Assembly (NCBI GenBank): GCA_021234155.1
Contig: JAJEKV010000057.1
Location: 5,611,821 to 5,675,820, forward strand
Source: Isoetes taiwanensis
Lineage: Eukaryota > Streptophyta > Lycopodiopsida > Isoetales > Isoetaceae
DNA length: 64,000 nucleotides
Reading direction: 5' to 3'
The notes under the pieces are model-generated. The model did not search any database, was not told where the DNA came from, and was given only the letters and a program-made list of their open reading frames with translations. The translations under genes were made by a program, and so were the position numbers. Positions within the stretch are counted from its first letter, which is position 1. Every line of letters begins with the position of its first letter. Positions 1 to 10,305 of this stretch are shown one piece after another.

Positions 1-100
1 ACGTGGAGTTGGCCTTGGAAGTGCGACTATGGCTTGGGAATGCTCCAAGGTCAGTTACCGCTTAGGGGCGGTGTTGGGTTATTTTTAATTGGCATTTTGT

Positions 101-520
101 TTTTTGGAAGGCAAGAATCTGTATTATATTCGAATGATAAAACATTTATGTACATACAGTTGAGTATGGAACTACTACCACTTCTCTGATCCATGAATAG
201 TAGTCCAGACTCTTAGCCTTGTGGCTCTTAGAACCCCTCTCAATATCTTCTCTATAGGATACTACAGGAGAGGAAGACTAAGTTTCTAGACCCTAATGAT
301 GCAAATAGGGCCAGCTACGGGATAAGAACTACCCGACCTCTTCTCTAAACAGATACTATGGGAGCACATATCTTGTCTTTCCCCATGCCCCAACTGCATC
401 ATAGCTTCAAAAAGGTTGGCTCTAAGATAAACAGAAGAAACTAGACTTGAGTTAGAGAGCTATAGAAGAACGGAGCAGCCAAGTGCACTGATCTGCCACC
501 ACTATGTTAATATGACATTT
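101..520 (-). mobile_element. Probable 5'-truncated LINE 3' end
   Basis: On the minus strand the segment reads into a short A-rich tail at about 107-116, preceded by a run resembling cagattcttgccttcc. This is the layout of a non-LTR retrotransposon 3' terminus with poly(A). In unit 2 the matching tail (8713-8722) is a longer pure homopolymer. No coding sequence is visible. The class is inferred from tail geometry alone, and no target site duplication was found. Confidence 0.4.
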
Positions 521-689
521 TTAATATGAATATTAATGGGACTGTTTTAAAAGGCTTAACCATTGAATGTTGGGGATCCACATGGCGAAACCCCATTGGC
601 TGTAGCCATTTAAAGGGGATTCATTCCCCCTCATACGAACAACAAACAAAGGTCACGGGATCTGTTAATAGGTTCTGGATTCTAGAAGG

Positions 690-1119
690 AGGACCGATTT
701 GGAGGCCAGTTGATGTTGAGACGGGTGCATACACAGATGTTGGTCAGTTTGCCATTGAAATATTTATCCCCATCCTTATCTGTAAAAGCAAATTGTTTTA
801 GCTTCGAGCCTTCCTTTTTCTAGTCTGCCCATGCCCTGTCGATTCTTGAAGAAGATGAATATATTGTGATAAAAAGCACCAACATGGCTACAAATGCTAG
901 TGCTCCTGCCCTTGCTATTACTACCCTCCCTACATTTCTGCCCTTGCCTCCTTCGTATGTTTTTGGCATATACCATTGCACAAAAATAACATCAAGACAA
1001 AGGAAACCTAAAAAAATGAAGGAAATAAAAACCCAATATTACTGCTCTTTATCTCCCACAAATCCTGCACTTAAGTCCACCAATCCCATCCAAAACACAT
1101 CGTGCACTATAATTCCCAT
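690..1119 (-). pseudogene. Dead copy of the two-TM membrane-protein gene (unit 1)
   Basis: On the minus strand, exon 1 (1043-1119) encodes a start followed by VDLSAGFVGDKEQ and ends at a GT donor in the same phase as the intact gene at 44950-46426. Exon 2 (about 690-973) carries the KTYEGGKGRNVGRV start, the first hydrophobic segment, and the motif ICVCTRLNINWP. The relic is broken. The exon 2 acceptor AG is not visible, a TAG stop falls just after the membrane segment where the intact gene has lysine, a second stop follows the NWP motif, and the C-terminal half is missing. The same stops occur in unit 2, so the copy was dead before the duplication. Confidence 0.8.
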
Positions 1120-1626
1120 ATGCGATCTTCTTCTTCGTCTCTGCTTTCATTTCAATCCATACATATTGCACCTTCAGAACTCATCCGTGTCCATTCTGTC
1201 ACTTTCGTGAAAGCTTCCATTGTTTAAAGTCAATTTATATGACTTCTGTTTACATAACCCAATTGCAGTGGTTTTGGAGTATTGTATGACATTTAGACTC
1301 AGTCTTTGTCCGCATGTTACTTGTTGTTGATTTACATTTTAGTTTCCAGTTGTAAAGAGCAATCCTTTATTTGTGTTCTAATGTAACTTTCTCTACATTC
1401 AAAACCCTTTATTCCTTTAAAACACGAACATTTAAGCATATAAAGGAATATTTGAACATATTTTAATCAAAAGTTATTGTTGATTATTGTTTGATTTCAG
1501 GCATTTAGATCATATATGAAGCCTTTACAAAAGTCTGTAGGTGTACGTAGTGGATGTACACAATATTTTCCATTTGACTAAAGAATATTTGCAAACACAA
1601 AACATGGTGGTTTTGGCAATAATTCC
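1120..1626. other. AT-rich spacer, no gene seen
   Basis: No supported coding sequence. It holds the 5' flank of the dead membrane-protein gene. At 1436/1437 it also holds the A/T site that is interrupted in unit 2 by the 2.36 kb Helitron. Confidence 0.6.
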
Positions 1627-1917
1627 TCATCTTTGTTGAACAATAAAGAAACTATAATCACAAACCATTTGAAGGGGTAGAAATCCGGTCTCTTGCAGAA
1701 GAATTTGATATGGAACTGTGGACTTGACTCCAAGTGCTCGGGCTAGAAAGGCTTTCTGTACCCGTTTCAAGTCATCCCACATAGCAAATGATGTCACTAG
1801 TCCCCATACTTCTGCTCCGTACAGGTGCGTCGGCTCCACCAACACCCTGAACAAGTACGACTGGTGTGTATAAAACTCTGCTCTATGGCAATTGTCCTGC
1901 TTTGCATAGAATTGCAA
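1627..1917 (-). pseudogene. LINE-B reverse transcriptase C-terminal fragment (unit 1)
   Basis: An open 96-codon minus-strand frame contains LVEPTHLYGAEVWG, followed by a DLKRVQKAFLARALGVKSTV-like stretch and an LLQETGFLPLQ segment. The same order of motifs lies downstream of the YADD region in the LINE-B copies at 39295-41282 and 49150-49600. It is the post-RT thumb/connection part of a non-LTR polymerase. Upstream catalytic motifs are absent, so this is an isolated fragment. An identical copy lies at 12604-12894. Confidence 0.75.
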
Positions 1918-2844
1918 TGTTTCCAGATAAATCTTTTACATTTAAGAGTACTTTCTCACAACCTAGACCTCATGGACCTACTCCATCTGCTGCAATGCCA
2001 CTTCAGGATTCTTGTATTGCAACTTCGATCAATGCTTTTTGATCTAGAGTTGAACGTTCTATGACTCCCTCATCTAGGGTTGAGTGTCCTATCATTTATT
2101 CTCCTGTGACTGTTCCTAGTATTAAATTGTCCACTATTACCTCCTCAATTATTATACCTCTTGCTATAGTTTCATTTTCCACTGCATTATCTACTCTTCC
2201 ATCTCAAGAGCTCTCTCTTGATATTGTGCCATTTAGTATATCTAACAAGGTCTCAAGTGATATGGATGTGATAGAATCATCACAAATTTCTAAGACTATA
2301 ACAGAGCGTGGTGATGGTTGGAGAATTGCTCTAGAAAGAAGCAATCTTCCACAATTATGGGTGAGTTAGAGGATAGGCATACTGAATAAAATTATGAGAT
2401 GTACATGTAGTCTTGTACAGAGGGGCGTTTTCTTCCTTCGAGTTTTAAACTTGTCTTCCAGCTTATTGTGGTTTTTCTCTGATTGTTGGTAATGATATTT
2501 ACTTGTCGTCAATGTTATGAGCCTTGTTTCCATGATCATAAGTTATCCAAGAAGCGTCTATATGGAAAGTTAAATAGTACCAAACCAAGATTATTCAATA
2601 TGCTACTTCATTGTCATTTACAAGTAACAATTAAAATGATTTTCTTCTTGCGAATTTTGTGGGGTACATAATTACATTATTTAAAGTAGATGTTCCAGTT
2701 TTTTTATGTAATCCCATAGCTTTGGTTTCAAGTTGTCCTATTATCACTCTTATATAATGCATTTTCATTTTCTGTCCTCCATATTTTGTTTGCTGCATTT
2801 TCTTTGAAATTGACTCTCTTGCTGACACGTGTCGTGTTTCAGCC
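1918..2844. other. AT-rich region with unassigned Ser/Thr-rich open frame
   Basis: A plus-strand frame of 102 codons (2061-2369) is rich in Ser, Thr, Ile and Pro and resembles no family I recognise. The frame upstream of it (about 1930-2060) continues the same composition but is cut by a stop. It may be a piece of a retroelement polyprotein linker. It is present unchanged in unit 2 (13038-13346). The remainder is AT-rich flank of the LINE-A insertion. Confidence 0.35.
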
Positions 2845-2884
2845 TTTTTTTTTTTTATTATTATTATTATTTTTTTTTTTTTTT
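2845..2884 (-). repeat. LINE-A poly(A) tail with (AAT)n interruption
   Basis: The plus strand shows T-runs flanking a (TTA)n stretch; on the minus strand this is the A-rich tail of LINE-A, just after the terminal sequence CACCTTGCCCTC. The tail at 13822-13862 in unit 2 has the same layout with a few base changes. Confidence 0.8.
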
Positions 2885-2975
2885 GAGGGCAAGGTGTTTT
2901 TTATATTGCATTTATATGAAATACATAAGTACCTTTGCTTATAAAAGCAAAGAAAAAGGAAAATTCAGTAGTATA

Positions 2976-3005
2976 GAATAGAATAGAATAGAATAGGTTT
3001 TTAGC
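2976..3005 (-). mobile_element. 30-bp unit-1-specific insertion ending in (TATTC)n
   Basis: Unit 1 has 30 extra bases here, flanked by direct repeats GTATA (2971-2975 and 3006-3010), where unit 2 has a single GTATA. On the minus strand the insert reads GCTAAAAACC followed by four to five TATTC units. This is the same pentamer tail found at the 3' end of LINE-C (61401-61464). It could be an extremely truncated retroinsertion with a 5-bp TSD, or a local microsatellite gain. Confidence 0.5.
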
Positions 3006-3168
3006 GTATAGGAACTGCTATAGTAGCTAGGTCCTTACAATCTAATAACAAAACTTAGATATGAGAAGGAAAAATAAAACCAAGATGAAGTTATCAAGTA
3101 TGAAAACTGTCGATATCCTAGATATTATCCCTGTAAATATTGTTCTGCCAGACTTCACAGCCGAAAAA

Positions 3169-3520
3169 CTAAGCCACATCAAGCACATCCTGTAATGTGA
3201 AGTCTGGTATGTCTCTCTTGCCAAACATCCTCAGCATTGTGTCCAAGTTTTCTGGTGTATAATTCGTGAAGTCAAGTAGAAGCAGGACATGGGCCTGTCT
3301 CTTCTGCTGCCATTTGTGGAACAGGTTCTCAAAGTACGGTTTGAGATTATTAAACCTCCATACCTCTCTGTTATTGAGCACCCTCTTTATAGCTTTCGCA
3401 TGTACCATTTCCCTTCTTAGTTGCTTGAATGTACTTTCTTGCTCAAACTTGGAGAGTTGAGAGAATTCTTCATCTTCATATTCAGCAACTCCCATCATTC
3501 TCTCTCCACTTCCTGTACTA
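3169..3520 (-). pseudogene. LINE-A extra C-terminal coding segment
   Basis: A minus-strand frame continues past the ORF2 stop at 3518 in a different phase and stays open to 3169 (153 codons counting the overlap upstream). Its composition is protein-like: an acidic EYEDEEFSQLSKFEQES part, then REVWRFNNLKPYFENLFHKW and a hydrophobic LLLLDFTNYTPENLDTMLRM part. The simplest reading is that ORF2 once ran about 110 residues further and a frameshift separated this tail. I do not recognise the domain. In unit 2 the tail is split by the CACTA-like insertion. Confidence 0.5.
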
Positions 3521-4492
3521 TTCAGTCTCTTCATTTCTCCTGTGCAATACATCATCAAATACATTAAGACTAGTAAGGTAGAAATCAAAATATCCCTGAA
3601 ATGTACCAAATTTCTCCCATGATCTATCATAACTTTTTCCTTTTGCCAATTTGTGTGCCACAGCTGTCTCTGTCATAAGATAAATGAACTCCTTTTTAAT
3701 CCAGAATAAGGAAGGATTCTTGTTTCCCATTTGAACCCTATTTCTATGTTTCCAGAGGATCCAAGAACTTAAAATTCTAGTAGTATTCAGGATTTGAGTA
3801 TTGGCATTCATAAATGAAAGGAAATTATTAGCTGTTATAGATCCCTGATTTATCTGTGCTGCCCAGCTCCAAAAATCTGCAATTTTGTGACATGTGAAGA
3901 CATGATTTGAACTTTCTGTTTGACCACAACCCAGGGGACACGTAGGTGAAACTGAGCTATCATATTTGGCCCTTTTGTCATTTGTTGGTAAGCTCTGATG
4001 TAGCAGTAACCATCTAAAGGTTTTAATTTTATTAGCTGTATACATTTTCCAACTTTTTGCAATAATCTTGGCCAATGCCTTCTCATCACAATTCCATATA
4101 CTGTTTGCCTTAGAATCTTTGTAACCTATGATTAACCTGTAGATATCCTTAACTGAGTAGATCTCTTTTCCATTTAAGGTCCATTGATTAGAGTTTGCAC
4201 TGAAATCATCTATTGAAGCTACCTTTAGCATGATTCTTTTATAAATTTCCTTATCCACCTGAGATCCCTTTGTAATCACTGCCACCTCTTCCCAAATTTT
4301 CCATCTGTTTCCCTCTCTTAAGTCTTCAAACTTTCTGATACCAGCATTATGCCATTGCATGTATTTCTGTGGATGTTTGAAGGCTAAGCATCCTTCTTCT
4401 TCTGTAGTAAAATCTGGATGCCAAAACATATGGACTTCCTGACAATTTGCATCTATAAGGGGAGGTTTGTAACAAAGACTTGCCTCATTCAA
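3518..4492 (-). CDS. LINE-A ORF2 C-terminal part with zf-RVT domain
   Basis: This 324-codon minus-strand frame follows the RT frame with a 4-bp overlap and a change of phase, so it is the C-terminal part of one ORF2 separated by a frameshift. About residues 150-215 form a zf-RVT segment: an RWLLLHQSLPTNDKR lead, then CPLGCGQTE and HVFTCHKIADFW, giving the Cys and His positions of the zinc-binding motif. The N-terminal 140 residues are the linker that follows the RT thumb in plant LINEs. It acts with the reverse transcriptase during target-primed reverse transcription. Unit 2 holds a more damaged version (24781-25710). Confidence 0.8.
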   Translation of the reverse strand: MNEASLCYKPPLIDANCQEVHMFWHPDFTTEEEGCLAFKHPQKYMQWHNAGIRKFEDLREGNRWKIWEEVAVITKGSQVDKEIYKRIMLKVASIDDFSANSNQWTLNGKEIYSVKDIYRLIIGYKDSKANSIWNCDEKALAKIIAKSWKMYTANKIKTFRWLLLHQSLPTNDKRAKYDSSVSPTCPLGCGQTESSNHVFTCHKIADFWSWAAQINQGSITANNFLSFMNANTQILNTTRILSSWILWKHRNRVQMGNKNPSLFWIKKEFIYLMTETAVAHKLAKGKSYDRSWEKFGTFQGYFDFYLTSLNVFDDVLHRRNEETE

Positions 4493-6129
4493 GCTTCCAA
4501 TATCCTTCTCATAGTTTTAGATGTACCTGTAGTTGGTTTAATCTTGAAAAAAGCTGAATCCGGAAGTTGATGTTTGATAGTAGGACTCCCAACAATTTGA
4601 GATTTTTCAATCCAAAATTTGATTAACTTCAGAGCAGGAGATGGTTTTGTACAATAAATAGCCCTCCACACTAATTTAGCAGCCAAAGCCTGTGCTTGAA
4701 GAAAAAGATCCTTGCATCCTAATCCACCATTCTTTTTGTCCTTAATTAGATCTGACCATGCCACCTTGTGATTACCCTGCCAGATGAATTTCCTAATAGC
4801 AGACTCAATTTTGTTGTATGAACATTTATCCCCAATAATAGCAGAAGAGAAATAAATATGTGTACTACTGATGACTGCATTTGCAATTTCAACTCTGCCA
4901 GCTAAAGATAAGGTAGCAGGATATTTGTTAAGTTTCTGCTTGATTCTTGAAACAATTGGCTCCCATACTCCAGGAAGGTTTTTGTTTAATGCTAAAGGAA
5001 TACCTAAAATGGAAATGGAAGTATTCTTATCCAGAATCTTAATATCCTGTAAAAACTGATCTGTAGTCTCCATAATAATTGCACTTTTTTTCCTGTTTAG
5101 CCTGACTCCTGAAACCTTACCAAACTCCTCGATTGCATTCAGAAAATTTTCCAAGCTCTCATCTTCATGTTTAAGAAAAACAAAAGTATCATCAGCATAC
5201 TGCATAATGGTGAAAGGTTCTTGATCCTCAGGCATCTCCAATGTTTTTATTTTACCCTGTTGTTGAAGATTTATAGCCATTCTGGTGACAATTTCAGCAA
5301 CAATTAAGAACAGATAAGGGGCTAAAGGACACCCTTGCCTTACCCCCCTCCTACATTGGAATTGCTTAGTTGGACTTCCATTAATTATTAAGGCTGATGA
5401 AGCTGTAGAGTTAAAACTCCAGATTTTTTGGTACACTTCATCTTGAAAACCTAAATGTTTCATAGCTCTTTCCAAAAATTGCCAATTAATTGTATCATAA
5501 GCTCTTTGAAAATCCAACTTGAGTAACATACATTTATGGCCAGATATCTCATTCCAGTGTAATCCCTCTGATGCACCAATGTAATTCTCCAAAATATTCC
5601 TCTGTTGCAAGAATGCTGTTTGACAAGGGCTAATAAGCTTATGTAAGGTAGGTTTCAGCCTGTTTGCAAGAATTTTGGCTAAGATTTTGTAAGTTGCATT
5701 GGTTAGGGAGATTGGTCTCCAGTCCCCAATCTGCAATGGGTTACCTACCTTTGGAATTAGAGTAATATGTCCAGCATTAATAGCAGGGTTCAATCTCTTT
5801 GCCTTCCAAGCTCCTTGCATGAAATTTATTAGATCATCCTTGAAAATATCCCAAAACTCCTCATAGAATTCTGGTTGAAAACCATCTGGACCCGGGCTTT
5901 TACCTTTTGCCATTGACTGAGTTCTATCTTGTAATATCTGTGGAAAATGATCAGAAATTGAATTGCTAATGTCCCCAGATATCATGACATCATCCCATGT
6001 GTTAAGATTCCTGTTGCATATGTAGAACCTATCCAGAAGGCAGAAAACCCTTTCCTCATTTTTCCTTTTATTGCTCCAAGAATAATAATTTGAGGTAGAT
6101 GGAGGAATGTATGAGAAATTTTCCATCAA
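4489..6129 (-). CDS. LINE-A reverse transcriptase (546 codons)
   Basis: Non-LTR reverse transcriptase, which would copy the element RNA at a nicked chromosomal target. Conserved blocks appear in order: KSPGPDGFQPEFYEEFW, ITLIPKVGNP, DWRPISLTNATYKILAKILA, CQTAFLQQRNILEN, KLDFQRAYDTINW, GVRQGCPLAPYLF, and the catalytic QYADDTFVF (YADD near 5189-5200). These are followed by GVRLNRKKS and SILGIPL. The first codon shown is not the true start. The homologous protein continues from the endonuclease in another phase, through a one-base shift near 6150 that both units share. The frame is open, but the element as a whole is broken. Confidence 0.9.
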   Translation of the reverse strand: MMENFSYIPPSTSNYYSWSNKRKNEERVFCLLDRFYICNRNLNTWDDVMISGDISNSISDHFPQILQDRTQSMAKGKSPGPDGFQPEFYEEFWDIFKDDLINFMQGAWKAKRLNPAINAGHITLIPKVGNPLQIGDWRPISLTNATYKILAKILANRLKPTLHKLISPCQTAFLQQRNILENYIGASEGLHWNEISGHKCMLLKLDFQRAYDTINWQFLERAMKHLGFQDEVYQKIWSFNSTASSALIINGSPTKQFQCRRGVRQGCPLAPYLFLIVAEIVTRMAINLQQQGKIKTLEMPEDQEPFTIMQYADDTFVFLKHEDESLENFLNAIEEFGKVSGVRLNRKKSAIIMETTDQFLQDIKILDKNTSISILGIPLALNKNLPGVWEPIVSRIKQKLNKYPATLSLAGRVEIANAVISSTHIYFSSAIIGDKCSYNKIESAIRKFIWQGNHKVAWSDLIKDKKNGGLGCKDLFLQAQALAAKLVWRAIYCTKPSPALKLIKFWIEKSQIVGSPTIKHQLPDSAFFKIKPTTGTSKTMRRILEA

Positions 6130-6625
6130 AGCATCCCAAGCTTCCTTTCCTTTCTAGCCATATTTATTTTCTTTCCTAGCTTCTGGTCCCACACTGGTGT
6201 ATTGTTAAAATCTCCTGCCATCATCCAATTGTCTATATTTTCAGTCTGAATCCATTGTAGAATGTCTTTCCATTGTTCTTGTCTTTCATTTGTTTCAGTG
6301 GATGCATACACATTTATAATAGCTATTATCTCCATTCCTCTTTGTAGGACTGCTACATTCCATCTTCCTGATTGATGTGCAAACTTTTTAAGACATTTAA
6401 AGCCCCACCATACGATGCAAATGCCACCTTTGGTACTATCAGCAGCAGACCAAACTGAGTCTCCTCCAGGTTTAATCCAATCATGTAATTTTGAGGTCTA
6501 AAATTCTGGAAGTCTATGTTCCTGCATCAAAATAATATCCGCTCTCATTTCTTTAAGGGCAATAAGTGCCCTTTTCCTTTTGAGAGAACCCTTAATTCCT
6601 CTCATATTCCATGTGATGATCTTCA
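6126..6625 (-). pseudogene. LINE-A endonuclease domain, copy 1 (broken)
   Basis: Apurinic/apyrimidinic-type endonuclease that nicks the target for priming. Compared with the intact frame in unit 2 (27383-27883), the N-terminal motif WNMRGIKG and the MQEHRLPEF segment are present. A GAG to TAG change then stops the frame near 6500, leaving an open frame only from 6335 with INVYAST and MMAGDFNN. The last codons run out of phase with the RT at 6126-6129. Confidence 0.85.
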
Positions 6626-8503
6626 TGCTGGATATTTTTTCCTTTCCTGTACTCTCAGGTTCAAAGCTGGACTGTTAGGGGGAAATTTCACATTCTTTAT
6701 TTTCTTCTTGGTGGTGTGGGGAGTATAGAATATCTCCTTTTCATTTTCTTCCATACAAGGACTTATAGGACTGACATCCTGGCCATTTGGACTTATTGGC
6801 CTATTGTTATCAATTCCCAGGCCATTTGGACTTATTGGTCTATTGGTTCCAATTCCCAGGCCATTTGGACTTATTGGTCTATTGGTCCCAATTCCCAGGC
6901 CATTTGGACTTATTGGTCTATTGATCCCAATTTCCAGACCATTTGGGCTTATAGGATCTTGCAAACCCTGAATCTCCATAGGAGATCTTGTGAAAAACTT
7001 GAATTCTGACTTATATTTTATGGTATCTTCAATACATTCCTCTTGTGTTTCTGGTACCACATCAGGATAATCATCAGTTTGAGACTGCTTCTTAACATTT
7101 ATCTTCTCATTTCCAAGGTCTTCATACTTATCCAAGTGATTTTCTTGTGTTTCTGGTACCCCCTCAATTATTTGTTCCATTTGATTCTCTCTGCCTTCAT
7201 TATTTCTATCATTTGCCAAAGTTTCAGCTTTCTCCATCAATTCCAACAAGATATCATACATGTTTTACCGGATTTGTCCTCCCCAAATACTTAGAGCTTG
7301 AAGCTTCTCCTTTATGAATAACCTTCCCATTATTCATCCCAAAGATTAGAATCTGAGAGTTGACCATCATGTTTAGTGTTTATTGAAGAAATTGAAGGAC
7401 TATGAGGACTCGAGTTCTGATCAGTAATATTTACCCTTTGCATTCTTGGGACTTATAGGGACAATGGATAATTCCAACACCTGGCCATTTGGTCTTATAG
7501 GTTCCTTGAAATTCTCCATTCCCTGGCCACTAGCATTGACTAGCACTTTGATCTGTCCATTCATTTTATTGTGTTCTTCTTTTTTCTTCCATTCCTTTCT
7601 CAAAGTATTCAAACTTTTGGAGCCTTCTTCCTTATTTTCAGTTTTATCTTTGTCTTTCTGTTTTCTAGCCTTTCTGTTAGCACTTCCATTCCTGTTCTTG
7701 TTACTTGATCCACCCATGGATTTGCTTTGGAGACCTCATGTTCATAATAATGAGTTTCTTTATTTTTAGTAACAGCTTGGTCAACATTGTGCTTCATCCA
7801 CTTACCCTGACATACTCCTCCACCATGCAACCTTAGACCACAGATATTACATGGTGCAGGAAGACCCTGCCAATTGAGGGATAAGCTCTTGTATTCTCCA
7901 AAGAAATCTTGGTACTGAACTTGGCTTGGTATTTCTTTTAGTATATCAATTTGGATCCAAATTTTTGGAGCTCTTTCTGGAACTCCTTCCCATCCTATGT
8001 ATTCACCTATTCCCGAGAACAATTCTTTGAAGATATCCTCATGTCAATACATTGGATTTAGCCCTGCTACAGTGCAAGCTGCTGGATGGTACAGTTGTTT
8101 TAAATCCTTAGGATCGAATTTTGGGTTCCATTTCTGGAAATAGAATTGAGTGTTGGCTCTGTAAATGGTACCCTGCTTAAGTAAATATTGAACTGTATTT
8201 GGATTTCCACATTCTATCACAAAGAAAGGGAATTGCAGCCAATACATTCCAGAAATTTCTACCTTTCTATCCATCTTCATAATTTCAGTTTTAAGGTAGC
8301 TTAGTTTCACTCCCTCATGTCGAATACACCCAATAACTGCACCTCCTTTGACTTGAATAGGGATTATTGTTTTTTGTTCCTCTGCCCCATTCCGGCGAGC
8401 AGCGAGCACAGGGACAAGGCTGTGGACTTGTTATCCGAAAAGCAAAATGACGGACAAGGATTCCATCTAAAGATGGTGCATAGGTCATCGCCGGAATCGC
8501 CAC
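6623..8503 (-). pseudogene. LINE-A ORF1 (gag-like), copy 1, fragmented
   Basis: ORF1 encodes the RNA-binding chaperone of the element. Minus-strand pieces lie in successive frames: 8044-8503 (N-terminal part with CIRHEGVKLSYLKTEI and MYWLQFPFFVIE, resembling the DUF4283 domain of plant LINE gag proteins), 7609-8022 (containing a zinc knuckle CNICGLRLHGGGVC, spacing C-x2-C-x4-H-x4-C), 7421-7717 (Lys/Glu-rich) and 6623-7261 (coiled/acidic segment and a 13-residue repeat). Several frameshifts divide them. In unit 2, 473 codons of the same protein are continuous (27918-29339). Confidence 0.85.
6780..6945 (-). repeat. 39-bp tandem repeat within LINE-A ORF1
   Basis: Four to five copies of a 39-bp unit encode GLGIGTNRPISPN (13 residues) in frame, with single-codon variants. 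The core ISPNG also appears elsewhere in ORF1. Unit 2 holds the same array at about 28066-28235, next to a 30-bp segment (DLQVGDMQGQ) missing from unit 1. Confidence 0.85.
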
Positions 8504-8712
8504 ATTATAAGAGCCATTATGCCAACAAGACAGAGCTTCTAGCCGAGCTGATGGTTATTGAAGATGAAAGCCATATTGTTACGGTCCAAGGGCGAGTCAC
8601 GCTTGCAAACCTTGGGACGTGGAGTTGGCCTTGGAAGTGCGACTATGGCTTGGGAATGCTCCAAGGTCAGTTACCGCTTAGGGGCGGTGTTGGGTTATTT
8701 TTAATTGGCATT

Positions 8713-9135
8713 TTTTTTTTTTGGAAGGCAAGAATCTGTATTATATTCGAATGATAAAACATTTATGTACATACAGTTGAGTATGGAACTACTACCACTT
8801 CTCTGATCCATGAATAGTAGTCCAGACTCTTAGCCTTGTGGCTCTTAGAACCCCTCTCAATATCTTCTCTATAGGATACTACAGGAGAGGAAGACTAAGT
8901 TTCTAGACCCTAATGATGCAAATAGGGCCAGCTACGGGATAAGAACTACCCGACCTCTTCTCTAAACAGATACTATGGGAGCACATATCTTGTCTTTCCC
9001 CATGCCCCAACTGCATCATAGCTTCAAAAAGGTTGGCCCTAAGATAAACAGAAGAAACTAGACTTGAGTTAGAGAGCCATAGAAGAACGGAGCAGCCAAG
9101 TGCACTGATCTGCCACCACTATGTTAATATGACAT
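8713..9135 (-). mobile_element. Probable LINE 3' end (unit 2 copy)
   Basis: This is the counterpart of 101-520. The homopolymer on the plus strand (about 8713-8722) is followed by the same ggaaggcaagaatctg boundary, and no coding sequence is visible. It differs from the unit 1 copy by only a few bases. Confidence 0.4.
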
Positions 9136-9304
9136 TTTTAATATGAATATTAATGGGACTGTTTTAAAAGGCTTAACCATTGAATGTTGGGGATCCACAT
9201 GGCGAAACCCCATTGGCTGTAGCCATTTAAAGGGGATTCATTCCCCTCTGCGCGAACAACAGCAAGGCTGCCGGATCTGTTAATAGGTTCTGGATTCTAG
9301 AAGG

Positions 9305-9734
9305 AGGACCGATTTGGAGGCCAGTTGATGTTGAGACGGGTGCATACACAGATGTTGGTCAGTTTGCCATTGAAATATTTATCCCCATCCTTATCTGTAA
9401 AAGCAAATTGTTTTAGCTTCGAGCCTTCCTTTTTCTAGTCTGCCCATGCCCTGTCGATTCTTGAAGAAGATGAATATATTGTGATAAAAAGCACCAACAT
9501 GGCTACAAATGCTAGTGCTCCTGCCCTTGCTATTACTACCCTCCCTACATTTCTGCCCTTGCCTCCTTCGTATGTTTTTGGCATATACCATTGCACAAAA
9601 ATAACATCAAGACAAAGGAAACCTAAAAAAATGAAGGAAATAAAAACCCAATATTACTGCTCTTTATCTCCCACAAATCCTGCACTTAAGTCCACCAATC
9701 CCATCCAAAACACATCGTGCACTATAATTCCCAT
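9305..9734 (-). pseudogene. Dead copy of the two-TM membrane-protein gene (unit 2)
   Basis: It carries the same two exons as 690-1119, at an offset of 8615. Exon 1 (9658-9734) encodes VDLSAGFVGDKEQ before a GT donor. Exon 2 carries the first membrane segment and ICVCTRLNINWP. The in-frame TAG after the membrane segment and the stop after NWP are shared with unit 1. Just beyond the 3' end of the relic, near 9245-9275, the units differ by a cluster of changes. Confidence 0.8.
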
Positions 9735-10067
9735 ATGCGATCTTCTTCTTCGTCTCTGCTTTCATTTCAATCCATACATATTGCACCTTCAGAACTCATC
9801 CGTGTCCATTCTGTCACTTTCGTGAAAGCTTCCATTGTTTAAAGTCAATTTATATGACTTCTGTTTACATAACCCAATTGCAGTGGTTTTGGAGTATTGT
9901 ATGACATTTAGACTCAGTCTTTGTCCGCATGTTACTTGTTGTTGATTTACATTTTAGTTTCCAGTTGTAAAGAGCAATCCTTTATTTGTGTTCTAATGTA
10001 ACTTTCTCTACATTCAAAACCCTTTATTCCTTTAAAACACGAACATTTAAGCATACAAGAAATTTAT

Positions 10068-10089
10068 CGCGGCGGCCAAGGCCGCCGCG
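10068..10089 (-). other. Helitron 3' terminal hairpin
   Basis: This is a perfect 22-bp GC-only-stem palindrome (arms CGCGGCGGCC and GGCCGCCGCG around a 2-base centre), ending 12 bases from the element terminus at 10056. That position is where Helitron 3' hairpins lie. Confidence 0.85.
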
Positions 10090-10305
10090 AACATTTCTTT
10101 GGTTCCAAAGTTGCATAGTTCGACTTGCTATTTATATCAAACATTTAGTAATATATTGCTATTAATATCAAACTCTTAGTAATACACTGTGGGCTTTCAA
10201 TTCTCGATTTTTGTCTGTCTAGTGCTACTCTGGACTTGATTTTTGACCTATTTTATGAACATGAGGCATGACAAACAAATAATGTTTTAGTTGCCTCATA
10301 GGGTA

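Larger units (their letters stand above)
2845..8503 (-). mobile_element. LINE-A copy 1, full-length L1-like non-LTR retrotransposon (inactive)
   Basis: Reading on the minus strand from 8503 to 2845, the element has ORF1 with a zinc knuckle, then an apurinic-type endonuclease, a reverse transcriptase, a zf-RVT segment, an extra C-terminal frame, a 3' UTR and an A-rich tail. This is the usual order of plant L1-clade LINEs. ORF1 and the endonuclease are broken, but the RT frame is open over 546 codons. No target site duplication could be matched, because the 5' end coincides with the segmental duplication boundary at 8550. Confidence 0.9.
1..8550. repeat. Tandem segmental duplication, unit 1
   Basis: This stretch recurs almost base for base from 8617 onward, for example 1-1435 against 8617-10050, 1437-3400 against 12418-14350, and 3410-8550 against 24671-29846. 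Both units carry the same features in the same order: a LINE 3' tail, a dead membrane-protein gene, a LINE-B fragment and a full LINE-A. The sequences stop matching at 8550 and 29846. The 66 bases at 8551-8616 would precede window position 1, so the true unit start probably lies just outside the window. Unit length is about 8.6 kb. An assembly duplication is possible, but the copies differ by private insertions and substitutions. Confidence 0.9.

Noticed and set aside
2061-2369. 102-codon Ser/Thr-rich frame as a host gene
   Set aside because: No start context, splice sites or recognisable motif. It is identical in both units only because the segment was duplicated recently.
12-8750. Plus-strand frame at 8317-8754 as a gene
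   Set aside because: It is antisense to LINE-A ORF1 and crosses the segmental duplication junction.
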